DNA from: a virus
DNA: 21,036 nucleotides
Virus record (IMG/VR): IMGVR_UViG_3300048921_000454
Span: 1 to 21,036 of that record
Reading direction: 5' to 3' (one strand)
Each line of letters opens with the position of its first letter. The first letter of the stretch is position 1. This document shows, piece after piece, positions 7,443-13,587 of this stretch. A program made the translations under genes and the position numbers. Under the pieces are notes generated by a model. It worked only from the letters and a program-made list of their open reading frames with translations. It was not told the DNA's origin and searched no databases.

Positions 7443-9635
7443 TCAGGCGAGGCGGCCGCCGAAGCGGCTCGTGCTGGATCGACTTCGCTTCGCTGCCGGG
7501 GCCGGCACGATCGGCGCCGCCGGCGGGGCTGAGACTGCGGGCACGGAGGGAACATGGGTGGGGGCGGGCCGCGGCGCCGGCGTCGGCTCGCGGGCAGCGT
7601 CGGCCGCAGGTGGATGGGGCGTGACGGTCATCTGGGCGCCCACCTTTTCCGCTTCGCGGTTGAGCTTGAACCCGCGGTGCATCAGGCCGTGGAGCGCGGC
7701 GTAGGCGTAGACGCGGCAGTCGAGAGCCTCGTTGGCGCGACCGGCTGGGAGCACCCAGACGCGGAATTTCTGCCCGCCCTGTTCCTTGATCTCGATCTGC
7801 TCGGCGGTGAGCTGGGCGAAGTAGCCGGCGTCGCGATCGACGCTGAAATGCATGTACCCGTGCCCGGGGCGCTCCTTCTGCAGGTAGCCCCGGATCGTGT
7901 CCTTCGCGGCGTTCACGCCGATGATAACCGGGCGATAGGTCTTCTTCGACCGCGCGCTGGGGCGCTTGGTCGGCCAGACCGGATTGCGCTGGCCTGACCG
8001 TGCGCTCTCTCCCTTGACGCCCCAGATCGAGCGGCCGAGGCGCGCCTTCGCGAAGTCGTACACGGCGTTCGTGTGATGACCGCCGGTGTCGATACAGGCC
8101 GCGCTGATCGCAAACGGCCGACCGTCAGCGCGAAGCCACCGCCGCATCAAGAACTCGTCGAGCGCGGCCTGCGTCTTCGGGTCGTCGAATTCGCCGTCGA
8201 TCACCTCATAGGCGATCGACCAGCTTTCCTCGTCCCGCCCCCAGCCGACGATCTCGATCTCGACGCGGAAGTCCTGGACGTCGATGCCGGCGGTCAGCAT
8301 CGCGACGCCGTCGGGGATCTCGGCGGCCCATAGTTGCCGCCGCTCGAGGAGGGCGTCGGCGGTGAGCGCCTTGCCCATGTTCTTGCGATAGGTCAGCGCC
8401 AGCTGGGTATTGTAGAACGTCTGCTTGCCGTCTTCATCGACAGCGGCGAGGAATTTGGCGGCAATCTTCGGCGGGGCATCGTTTGCCCACGGGCTGAACA
8501 GCTTCGAAGCCTGAAAGCCGGCGTGCTCGTTGGGCACCGCCCAGGTCGCGCAATGGCGGCACTTCGCCCGGTAGACGCCCCACCGGTTTGACGACCACCA
8601 ATCCCACACGCGGGCGGCAGGATCGAGGCCGTTGGCCTCGTCGATCTCCCAGGCCGCCGCATAGGCGTCGAGCGGGCGCTGCAACTCACCGCAGCATTCG
8701 AAAGGCCGCGTCTGATGCCAGCGGATCGTACCGAGCGCGCGCAGCCGCTGCCCTTCCGACCAGCCGGCGGCGCAGGCCTCGCAATAGACCCGCGCCGTCT
8801 CCGGCCGGTGGGTCTTGCCGTCCTGGCCCTTCTCCCAGTGGACGTGCTTGAAGAAATCCAGGAACTGCCGGTGGCCGCAATGCGGACAGGCGGCCGAGGC
8901 GCGGCGCTGGTCGGACTGGCCGTAGCGGACCTCGATCTTGCTCTCGCCGGTGATCGTCGGCGAGCAGACCGCGACATTCAACGAATTCGATTCGAAGGTG
9001 GCCTGGCGCTCCTCGACGATATCGAGGGGGTTGCCTTCCTTCAGCGGCAGGTACTTGTCGACCTCGTCGCACATGACGAGGCGAACCGGGCGACGCGCCA
9101 GATTGTCCGGGCTGCCTGCGCCCACGATGCCGAGGAAGCCGCCGGGGAAAGCCTTGTAGTCGACGGTCTCGCCGGCGGCGCGGGACTTCGTCGAACCGAC
9201 CAGGCCGCGCAGGACCGGCGTGGCCTTGATGAAGGGTCCGATTCGTTCCTTCGAAAACTGCAGCGCGGCCGCGTCCTTCGGCTGCGTGATCAGCATTGGA
9301 CAGGGATCGAGATGGGCGTGGTAGCCCGTGAGGTTCTCGATCAGGGTGGTCTTGAGCAGCTGCGTCGCGACCATCGCCGAGATCTTGCGGACGCCGGGCT
9401 CGGTAGCGGACAGCATGGGGCCGCGGGCGATCTCGACCCGGGCGGTGCGGTATTTGCCGGAGGTGCTTCCGGCCTCCTTTGCCAGCACGCGAAAGCGGTC
9501 GGCCCACTCGGGCACGCTTATCCGCGGGGGTGGCGTCCAGCCGCGACGCGCAGCGCGCCGCAGTCGTTCAGTCTTCGGCGGTACCGCTGAAGTCGAGGTC
9601 CGGTTCGCCGAGCTCGTCGAGCTGCTGGTGGACAT
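7443..9635 (-). CDS. terminase large subunit, lambda gpA family
   Basis: A 730-residue packaging motor and nuclease (lambda gpA 641). A deviant Walker A lies at about 89-97 (VATQLLKTT), Walker B at 186-191 (RLVMCDE, acidic D190/E191) and the coupling motif follows at CSPTITGES. Two cysteine pairs, C250/C253 and C285/C288, may bind zinc, with a further CC pair at 313-314 and CRHC at 359-362. The nuclease half has LTAGIDVQ (D452) and CIDTGGHH (D516) as metal ligands. The C-terminus from about 660 is a Pro/Ala-rich tail, probably for portal contact. The ATG lies inside the small subunit gene (68-base overlap); the Shine-Dalgarno match is poor, so the exact start is less sure. Confidence 0.93.
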   Translation of the reverse strand: MSTSSSTSSANRTSTSAVPPKTERLRRAARRGWTPPPRISVPEWADRFRVLAKEAGSTSGKYRTARVEIARGPMLSATEPGVRKISAMVATQLLKTTLIENLTGYHAHLDPCPMLITQPKDAAALQFSKERIGPFIKATPVLRGLVGSTKSRAAGETVDYKAFPGGFLGIVGAGSPDNLARRPVRLVMCDEVDKYLPLKEGNPLDIVEERQATFESNSLNVAVCSPTITGESKIEVRYGQSDQRRASAACPHCGHRQFLDFFKHVHWEKGQDGKTHRPETARVYCEACAAGWSEGQRLRALGTIRWHQTRPFECCGELQRPLDAYAAAWEIDEANGLDPAARVWDWWSSNRWGVYRAKCRHCATWAVPNEHAGFQASKLFSPWANDAPPKIAAKFLAAVDEDGKQTFYNTQLALTYRKNMGKALTADALLERRQLWAAEIPDGVAMLTAGIDVQDFRVEIEIVGWGRDEESWSIAYEVIDGEFDDPKTQAALDEFLMRRWLRADGRPFAISAACIDTGGHHTNAVYDFAKARLGRSIWGVKGESARSGQRNPVWPTKRPSARSKKTYRPVIIGVNAAKDTIRGYLQKERPGHGYMHFSVDRDAGYFAQLTAEQIEIKEQGGQKFRVWVLPAGRANEALDCRVYAYAALHGLMHRGFKLNREAEKVGAQMTVTPHPPAADAAREPTPAPRPAPTHVPSVPAVSAPPAAPIVPAPAAKRSRSSTSRFGGRLA

Positions 9636-10212
9636 AGGGCTTCAGCGCCTCCGCCAGCTTCACGCCGTCGATATCGAGATCGGCGGCGAGCAGCGGGGCG
9701 AAGCGGCCAGGCCAGGCCGACCAGGCATCACGGGCGGCACGACGATCGTCGAAGATGACCCGCTCGGCCTCCTCGATCTCGACCAGCTTGCCGGCTTCCT
9801 TCTGCGCGACGAGCAGGTGCTTCAGCGCGAGGGCGTTCTCCTTGATCGCGGCCGCCTCGACCTTCGACCGGAACTGGCCGGCGAGCAGCTGCTCGATAAA
9901 GCCGCCGGCGATCTCCTCGTCGATCTCCTCGTCCGCCACGGCGGCCTTGAAATCGGTGACGACCTCGTCAACCGCGGCGGCGACTTCAGGCGCAACCTTG
10001 CGCCGGTTGCGGGTTGCGGTTGCGGGGGCCGGTTGCGCGGTTGCGGCCTCGGCCTTGAACCTGCCTGCGCCAGCGTCGCGCATGCGCTGGTCAGACGCGA
10101 CAGCATCGACGAGATCGCCGGAAAATACGAGAATACCGCGGCTTTTCCATTTCGTCGCGGCTTGGCGGGAGGCGCCGTGCGTCGCCGCGTAAGCGGTCAG
10201 CGATAGCAGCAT
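9568..10212 (-). CDS. terminase small subunit, Nu1-like
   Basis: A 214-residue DNA-recognition subunit (lambda Nu1 181). Residues 1-40 (SLTAYAATHGASRQAATKWKSRGI) look like the Nu1 winged-helix that binds the cos site, followed by an Ala/Pro linker and a long helical region (about 75-150) for self-assembly; the C-terminal part (ALKPYVHQQLDELGEPDLDF) would contact the large subunit, whose gene it overlaps. GGGAGG precedes the ATG at an ideal distance. A cos site would be expected near the small subunit gene, but I could not recognise a 10-12 base cohesive end or repeated R sites by eye. Confidence 0.82.
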   Translation of the reverse strand: MLLSLTAYAATHGASRQAATKWKSRGILVFSGDLVDAVASDQRMRDAGAGRFKAEAATAQPAPATATRNRRKVAPEVAAAVDEVVTDFKAAVADEEIDEEIAGGFIEQLLAGQFRSKVEAAAIKENALALKHLLVAQKEAGKLVEIEEAERVIFDDRRAARDAWSAWPGRFAPLLAADLDIDGVKLAEALKPYVHQQLDELGEPDLDFSGTAED

Positions 10213-10221
10213 TGCCCTCCC

Positions 10222-10503
10222 CTACCCGCTACCGGTTGTACCCCCGCAACCAACTTTTCGACCTCGTAGCTGGCCAAGCATCGAGCGCGCGCAATACCCA
10301 CATTGCGGTGAGGGCGTGGAAGGACCCATGACCGGGGGGGGTGGGGGTGAGACGGGCGGGCTGACCGCGGCGGACGAGCCGGCGAGGTCAGGGCCAAAGT
10401 GGCCGGAGGCCATCTCGATGGCCGTACCGAGGATCAGACCGAAGACGGCGCCGGCGGCGGCGATGACGAGACGGATCTGCGCTCTCGTCGCCAGCAACGC
10501 CAT
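10222..10503 (-). CDS. small single-helix membrane protein
   Basis: A 93-residue protein whose ATG is three bases after the spike-base-like gene stop. Residues 10-30 (IRLVIAAAGAVFGLILGTAI) form one transmembrane helix after a short basic N-terminus; a Ser/Pro-rich linker (PPVSPPPPPVMGP) and a Cys-containing basic tail (QCGYCARSMLGQLRGRK) follow. The linker is encoded over an eight-base homopolymer (10334-10341), beyond which codon choice loses the strong GC third-position bias of the neighbours, so the true C-terminus may lie in another frame. It could be a lysis-related or virion membrane protein; no family is recognised. Confidence 0.45.
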   Translation of the reverse strand: MALLATRAQIRLVIAAAGAVFGLILGTAIEMASGHFGPDLAGSSAAVSPPVSPPPPPVMGPSTPSPQCGYCARSMLGQLRGRKVGCGGTTGSG

Positions 10504-10506
10504 AGA

Positions 10507-10764
10507 TCAGTGGCCGAGCGCGACGATGTCCGCAGCCGTGGTACCGCTGGCGCGGACGTACTCGGGACGGATCGGTAGCAGCGTGCCGTTGGGCACGTTC
10601 TTGAGGATGACGTCGGCGGTGGAGTTGGCACCTTGGAATTTGAGGTCGCCGCCGGTGCCGACCCATACCGCGAAGGGAATGACGTCGAGCTTCGTGTCGC
10701 TGGGTGTGATCGCCCATGCCGATGCGCAGGGGGCGGCCTGGTCGGCTGTAACCGGGATGGTCAT
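10507..10764 (-). CDS. spike base protein-like virion protein
   Basis: An 85-residue protein. The sequence pattern, ITPSDTKLDVIPFAVWVGTGGDL in the first half, then VILKNVPNGTLLPIRPEYVRASGTTAADIVAL, matches my memory of a small phage protein family also seen in gene transfer agents and annotated as spike base protein (RCAP_rcc01079 family): a beta-rich protein with the signature PxGTxLPxR and GTTAxxIxAL. It probably decorates or anchors a spike on the virion. It lies between a gpZ-like protein and the membrane protein, all on one transcript. The family assignment is from recall and should be confirmed by profile search. Confidence 0.6.
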   Translation of the reverse strand: MTIPVTADQAAPCASAWAITPSDTKLDVIPFAVWVGTGGDLKFQGANSTADVILKNVPNGTLLPIRPEYVRASGTTAADIVALGH

Positions 10765-10772
10765 GGCGGTTC

Positions 10773-11465
10773 CTATCGTCTTGGCTGCAGCGCCTTGCGC
10801 ATCGCGGCGTCGAATTCGCGGGCGGCGTTGAGGGCGAGGTAGCGCTGGGCGCGGCCGCGAAAGTCGATGCGCTTCGGCGCCAGCGTCGTGTCCTCGAAGC
10901 GGATCAGCAGGCTTAGGCCGGTGCGAACCCCGTCGACCTTACCCTGCGTGTTCCCCTTGGTGCCCCGATCGCCATCGCGTCGAATGCCGCGTTTCGGCCG
11001 TTGCCAGACGCCCGAGATCTTGCCGCCCTTCCTGAAATTCACCGTGCCGACGAAGACGTCGGGCTTGCGCTTGAGCCGCGCCAGAGTGCCTTTCGTCAGG
11101 TTGCCGTACTGGTTCAGCCCGATATTCTTCGGCGCCAGCATGCCGCGCTTTTTCCCGAGCGAGCGCGGGCCACCGACGAAATACGGAGCGAGGTAGCTCT
11201 CCGGCGCCCCGGTGTCGGTGCCATCCTTGGGGTAGACGATCGCGATCGGCTTCGTCTTCGTCGCCGACTGCAGCGTCCAGGCCGAATTGGTGAAAGGTGT
11301 CGGGCTGTCGAAGGTGTCCGCCAGCAGCTCGTTCTCGACCGCCTTCACACCTTGCGCGAGGCGGGTCAGCGCGAGGGCCATGGCGAAAGGCGCCTGCTTA
11401 GCGCGGAGGTCGACGAAGGCTTTCTGGACGGGCTTGAGGTCGCCGCGGATGCTGATTGCCAGCAC
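10773..11465 (-). CDS. gpZ-like / minor tail-type phage protein
   Basis: A 230-residue basic protein starting with GTG. It begins with a helical segment (KAFVDLRAKQAPFAMALALTRLAQGVKAVENELL), then DSPTPFTNSAWTLQSATKTK, a SYLAPYFVGGPRSLGKK block, NQYGNLTKGTLARL, and ends with RFDF-like IDFRGRAQRY and a long helix. This order (PTPFT, YLxPxxxGGxR, YGNLxxG) is a recurrent phage protein I place near the lambda gpZ/gp10-like tail-completion proteins. It would be an internal or joining virion protein. Unusually it lies upstream of the terminase genes and not with the tail genes. The start has only a weak AGGA upstream, but the preceding gene ends six bases away. Confidence 0.6.
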   Translation of the reverse strand: MLAISIRGDLKPVQKAFVDLRAKQAPFAMALALTRLAQGVKAVENELLADTFDSPTPFTNSAWTLQSATKTKPIAIVYPKDGTDTGAPESYLAPYFVGGPRSLGKKRGMLAPKNIGLNQYGNLTKGTLARLKRKPDVFVGTVNFRKGGKISGVWQRPKRGIRRDGDRGTKGNTQGKVDGVRTGLSLLIRFEDTTLAPKRIDFRGRAQRYLALNAAREFDAAMRKALQPRR

Positions 11466-11471
11466 TGGCGC

Positions 11472-11651
11472 TTATCGTGTCCTGCCGCGCGCGATGAGGC
11501 GGAGATCTCGGCCCAGCACGTCCAGCTGGTCGAGCAGTTGCTCGGTCGCTTGATGGGTCCGGCGATCGTTGCCGGCGATCCGGCGCAGACGATCAAGTTC
11601 GTCGCTCGCTCTTTCGAGGAGCACGGGGAGCGGCGTCGGAGCGGTCGTCAC
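11472..11651 (-). CDS. 59-residue coiled-coil protein
   Basis: A short gene of 59 codons plus stop, reading MTTAPTPLPVLLERASDELD then RLRRIAGNDRRTHQATEQLL and a last helix DQLDVLGRDLRLIARGRTR. The GTG start overlaps the Gam stop codon (GTGA) and its TAA lies six bases before the next GTG, exactly the junction style of this operon. Leu spacing (LLERASDELDRL, LLDQLDVLGRDL) suggests a helical hairpin or coiled coil; net charge is balanced. No family is recognised; candidates are a chaperone or cofactor of the Gam-like or gpZ-like neighbour. Confidence 0.6.
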   Translation of the reverse strand: MTTAPTPLPVLLERASDELDRLRRIAGNDRRTHQATEQLLDQLDVLGRDLRLIARGRTR

Positions 11652-12211
11652 GCGCCTGCATCCTCGCGCATGCGGTCGACGAAGAAAACCTCGGTCTGCT
11701 TGACCGAGAAGCCGAGCGACCCGAGTCGCGCGGTCAGTGCGGCCTTGGCAACGTCGTCGGCGCCGGCCTCGGCCGGCAGCACGAAATCGAGCTGCGTGAG
11801 CAGCGCCGGTTTGTCGGGCGAGTGCTTCACCCGCACGAAATCGGCGAGGGTCGCGGCCAGCAGCGTGGCGGCGGCCGCCTCGTCATTGCCGTGCGCGAAT
11901 TCCACCTTGGGAGGATTGATGCGGTAGCCGATATGGCACCCGCCAAGCTCGATCGACTTGCGCTTGCCGTCGGTCAGCGCCTCGAAATTGGCCGCGAACC
12001 ACGGCTTGAGCTGCTTGGCGATGTCCTTCAGCTCGGCGTCGATCGGCACCAGCAGCGCATCGGCGGCGGCGTTGATCTTCTGCAGCTCGGCATCGCGATC
12101 GGCGATGATCTTCTCGGCCTCGCGCGCCTGGGCGGCGTAGCGATCGGCGAGGACGAGCGCATGCTCTTTCGTCTGCGGCGCGCGCTGGGCGGCCGACCGG
12201 GTTCGGGCCAT
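11648..12211 (-). CDS. gam: Mu Gam-like host-nuclease inhibitor
   Basis: A 187-residue protein of the Mu Gam family, which binds double-stranded DNA ends like a Ku homologue and shields linear DNA from RecBCD/AddAB-type exonucleases. Residues about 18-66 form the long antiparallel helix (ALVLADRYAAQAREAEKII and on), the core KSIELGGCHIGYRINPP at 85-101 is the beta segment of the DNA-binding ring, and the C-terminal SLGFSVKQTEVFFVDRM is the usual closing motif. The ATG at 12211 has AGGA five bases upstream. It is the first gene after the late-type promoter and terminator at 12280-12366, so it probably heads the packaging operon; in Mu this gene is early. Confidence 0.85.
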   Translation of the reverse strand: MARTRSAAQRAPQTKEHALVLADRYAAQAREAEKIIADRDAELQKINAAADALLVPIDAELKDIAKQLKPWFAANFEALTDGKRKSIELGGCHIGYRINPPKVEFAHGNDEAAAATLLAATLADFVRVKHSPDKPALLTQLDFVLPAEAGADDVAKAALTARLGSLGFSVKQTEVFFVDRMREDAGA

Positions 12212-12281
12212 GGGGATCCTGCGGAGAGGCTCGACGCACGGGATCGCCGCGATGGCGAGAGGCGGAGCTGGCTGGAATGAA

Positions 12282-12308
12282 AAAGCCCGCCGGGGGGAGG
12301 CGGGCTTT
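12282..12308 (-). terminator. promoter-proximal intrinsic terminator
   Basis: AAAGCCCGCC and GGCGGGCTTT form a perfect 10-pair stem with a seven-base loop. On the minus strand the stem ends in a TTTTT run (12284-12280), the mark of a Rho-independent terminator; in the plus direction only TTT follows. It stands between the minus-strand promoter (12338-12366) and the Gam start, so transcripts should stop after about 50 bases unless antiterminated. Confidence 0.75.
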
Positions 12309-12337
12309 AGCGGTCGCAATTCGACACAATGGCAATT

Positions 12338-12366
12338 TGAATAGGGAAAATGCCGGTCCCAGTCAA
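12338..12366 (-). promoter_or_regulatory. sigma70-type promoter for the Gam-packaging operon
   Basis: On the minus strand TTGACT (12366-12361) and TATTCA (12343-12338) are separated by exactly 17 bases, a near-consensus promoter. Predicted start is about 12330, followed by the terminator at +22 to +49 and the Gam gene at +120. The only other minus-strand control signals seen in the operon are hairpins, so this may drive all head genes. Confidence 0.7.
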
Positions 12367-12380
12367 CTCGGATGAAGCAT

Positions 12381-12394
12381 CGGTCCGAAACGGA
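12381..12394. promoter_or_regulatory. candidate operator, copy 1 of shared 14-mer
   Basis: CGGTCCGAAACGGA lies in the divergent promoter region, centred near -58 of the minus promoter and 22 bases upstream of the plus -35 box. Its inner part TCCG-AAA-CGGA is an inverted repeat. The same 14-mer with one mismatch recurs at 16543-16556 in the immunity region. Confidence 0.45.
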
Positions 12395-12416
12395 TCGATC
12401 GCGAAGGCGGTAGCGC

Positions 12417-12445
12417 TTGCCGATCATAGTTTCAGTGTGTATAGA
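12417..12445 (+). promoter_or_regulatory. promoter for the plus-strand cassette
   Basis: TTGCCG (12417-12422) and TATAGA (12440-12445) are spaced by 17 bases. The predicted start near 12452 leaves about 50 bases of leader before the ATG at 12505, which has AGGAG seven bases upstream. The rest of the 293-base intergenic region holds the divergent promoter, terminator and candidate operator already listed. Confidence 0.6.
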
Positions 12446-12504
12446 AAATCCATCAGCCGCGGCTGATCGGGCGCCCCGCCGGACGGATGGGCAGGAGATT
12501 TGAA

Positions 12505-12873
12505 ATGCGGACCTACATCCAACTCGCTCAGACGGTCGCTGGCGAAATCGGCCATAACGGCTGGATGATGACCCTGAACTGGAGCCAAGCGCAGCAGGAC
12601 GCCCGCGGCAACTTCAACGTTCCCGTCGTCCACCGGCTCGATCGCGTCACCTCCTATATCGGTGACGAGCGAGGCATCCTTTTAGCGCCATTCGGCGGCG
12701 CCGCTATCGATGGTCTCGACTTCGCAACCGTCGCGGAGATCGAGGCGCGCGGCAACGCTCATCGCCGCGCCTGCGATGCCGCGCTGGGCTACGATCCCTC
12801 GAAGGTCGTGGTTCGAGGCACCGGCTTCGGCCCCGGAGAGGCCATTGACCGTGCCGAATGGACGTGGGGCTGA
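12505..12873 (+). CDS. hypothetical protein, first gene of plus-strand cassette
   Basis: A 122-residue soluble protein starting MRTYIQLAQTVAGEIGHNGW; the ATG is fixed by AGGAG seven bases before it. Visible features are an aromatic N-terminal region (WMMTLNWSQAQ), a VPVVHRLDRVTSYIGDERG strand-turn stretch and a helical segment VAEIEARGNAHRRACDAAL, then GTGFGPGEAIDRAEWTWG. No enzymatic or DNA-binding motif is recognised. It has its own promoter, is followed by two coupled genes, and runs opposite to both flanking phage blocks, which suggests an accessory (moron-type) gene expressed from the prophage. Confidence 0.75.
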   Translation: MRTYIQLAQTVAGEIGHNGWMMTLNWSQAQQDARGNFNVPVVHRLDRVTSYIGDERGILLAPFGGAAIDGLDFATVAEIEARGNAHRRACDAALGYDPSKVVVRGTGFGPGEAIDRAEWTWG

Positions 12874-12901
12874 TGGACATCTCATCGCGCAGGTCGGTGC
12901 T

Positions 12902-13414
12902 TTGACCTACATCACGCAGATCGTGCTCAACGATGGTCGTCGCTATCGTATCGACGCAGCGGCGATCCCCACCCCTGTCCTCGCAGCCACGCGAGAGATC
13001 TTGCCCGTCGCACTCGAGCATGGGCGGGCACCCATGTCTGCCCTCCATCCGGAGTTGTCCCTCCACGCTGAAAAGCGCGGGCCGACGCTCCTCGCCACCG
13101 TTCACGGACCGGTTCGCGCACCTTTCGATCTCGTCGCTCAAGCGCCCATGATGCCGCTGATCAGCATCGGCGTTGCACCAAAGTCGCGCGGCGCGAGTGA
13201 CCTGTGGCGGGCGCTGGTCAATGTCACCGTCACCCTTGATGACCACGGCAATCCGGTCCCGATCGCGCTGGACGCTCCCGAAATCGCGGACGGCCCGCCC
13301 GGGGCGCCGTGGCTCGGCGTCGCCGTCCATCTCGGCTTCGGCGTGTATCCCGAGACGCACGCCTGGATGGCGCGGTTCGAACAGGCGATTGCGGTGCTAT
13401 GGGCAGGGCGATGA
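12902..13414 (+). CDS. hypothetical protein, second gene of plus-strand cassette
   Basis: A 170-residue protein of unknown family. The frame is open well upstream inside the previous gene, but the best start is the TTG at 12902 (MTYITQIVLNDGRRYRIDAA), which has AGG eight bases upstream and overlaps the stop of a ten-residue mini-ORF (12873-12905). Beta-rich segments dominate (ITQIVLNDGRRYRI, WRALVNVTVTLDDHGNPVPI) and a central GPVRAPFDLVAQAPMMPLIS stretch is hydrophobic. The C-terminus WLGVAVHLGFGVYPETHAWM ends in a helix. Its stop overlaps the RHH gene ATG (ATGA). The start is uncertain: an ATG at 13034 would give a shorter form. Confidence 0.65.
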   Translation: MTYITQIVLNDGRRYRIDAAAIPTPVLAATREILPVALEHGRAPMSALHPELSLHAEKRGPTLLATVHGPVRAPFDLVAQAPMMPLISIGVAPKSRGASDLWRALVNVTVTLDDHGNPVPIALDAPEIADGPPGAPWLGVAVHLGFGVYPETHAWMARFEQAIAVLWAGR

Positions 13415-13575
13415 CACTGAAGCGCTCACCTGGTCGACCTCTCAAGTCCAGGGACGAAAAGAGCGTTCGGATCAACATTACGCTGTCCCCCGCGGCGATC
13501 GCCGTGCTCGATGCGAGTGAAGAGCCGCGATCGACACTGATCGAGCGCCTGATCATGGCGCACGCCCCAGCCTGA
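13411..13575 (+). CDS. small ribbon-helix-helix-like protein
   Basis: A 54-residue basic protein with ATGA overlap to the previous gene. KSVRINITLSPAAIAVLDAS followed by EEPRSTLIERLIMAHA fits the CopG/Arc ribbon-helix-helix layout: a strand (RINITL), helix one (AAIAVLDAS) and a turn with R-S-x-LIERL for helix two. The N-terminus KRSPGRPLKSRDEK is a basic arm with an AT-hook-like GRP. It probably binds DNA as a dimer and may autoregulate the cassette in the manner of an antitoxin; whether the upstream genes encode a toxin cannot be told. Confidence 0.7.
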   Translation: MTLKRSPGRPLKSRDEKSVRINITLSPAAIAVLDASEEPRSTLIERLIMAHAPA

Positions 13576-13587
13576 TTGCGATCAGGC
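13570..13587. repeat. inverted repeat spanning convergent stop codons
   Basis: GCCTGAT-TGCG-ATCAGGC is a perfect seven-pair hairpin. The TGA of the plus-strand RHH gene lies in the left arm and the TGA of the minus-strand 354-residue gene in the right arm, six bases apart. There is no T run, so it may be a weak bidirectional terminator. Confidence 0.5.

Noticed and set aside
9568-10212. cos site near the terminase small subunit
   Set aside because: Expected by analogy with lambda, but no cohesive-end palindrome or repeated binding sites could be recognised by eye, so none is annotated.
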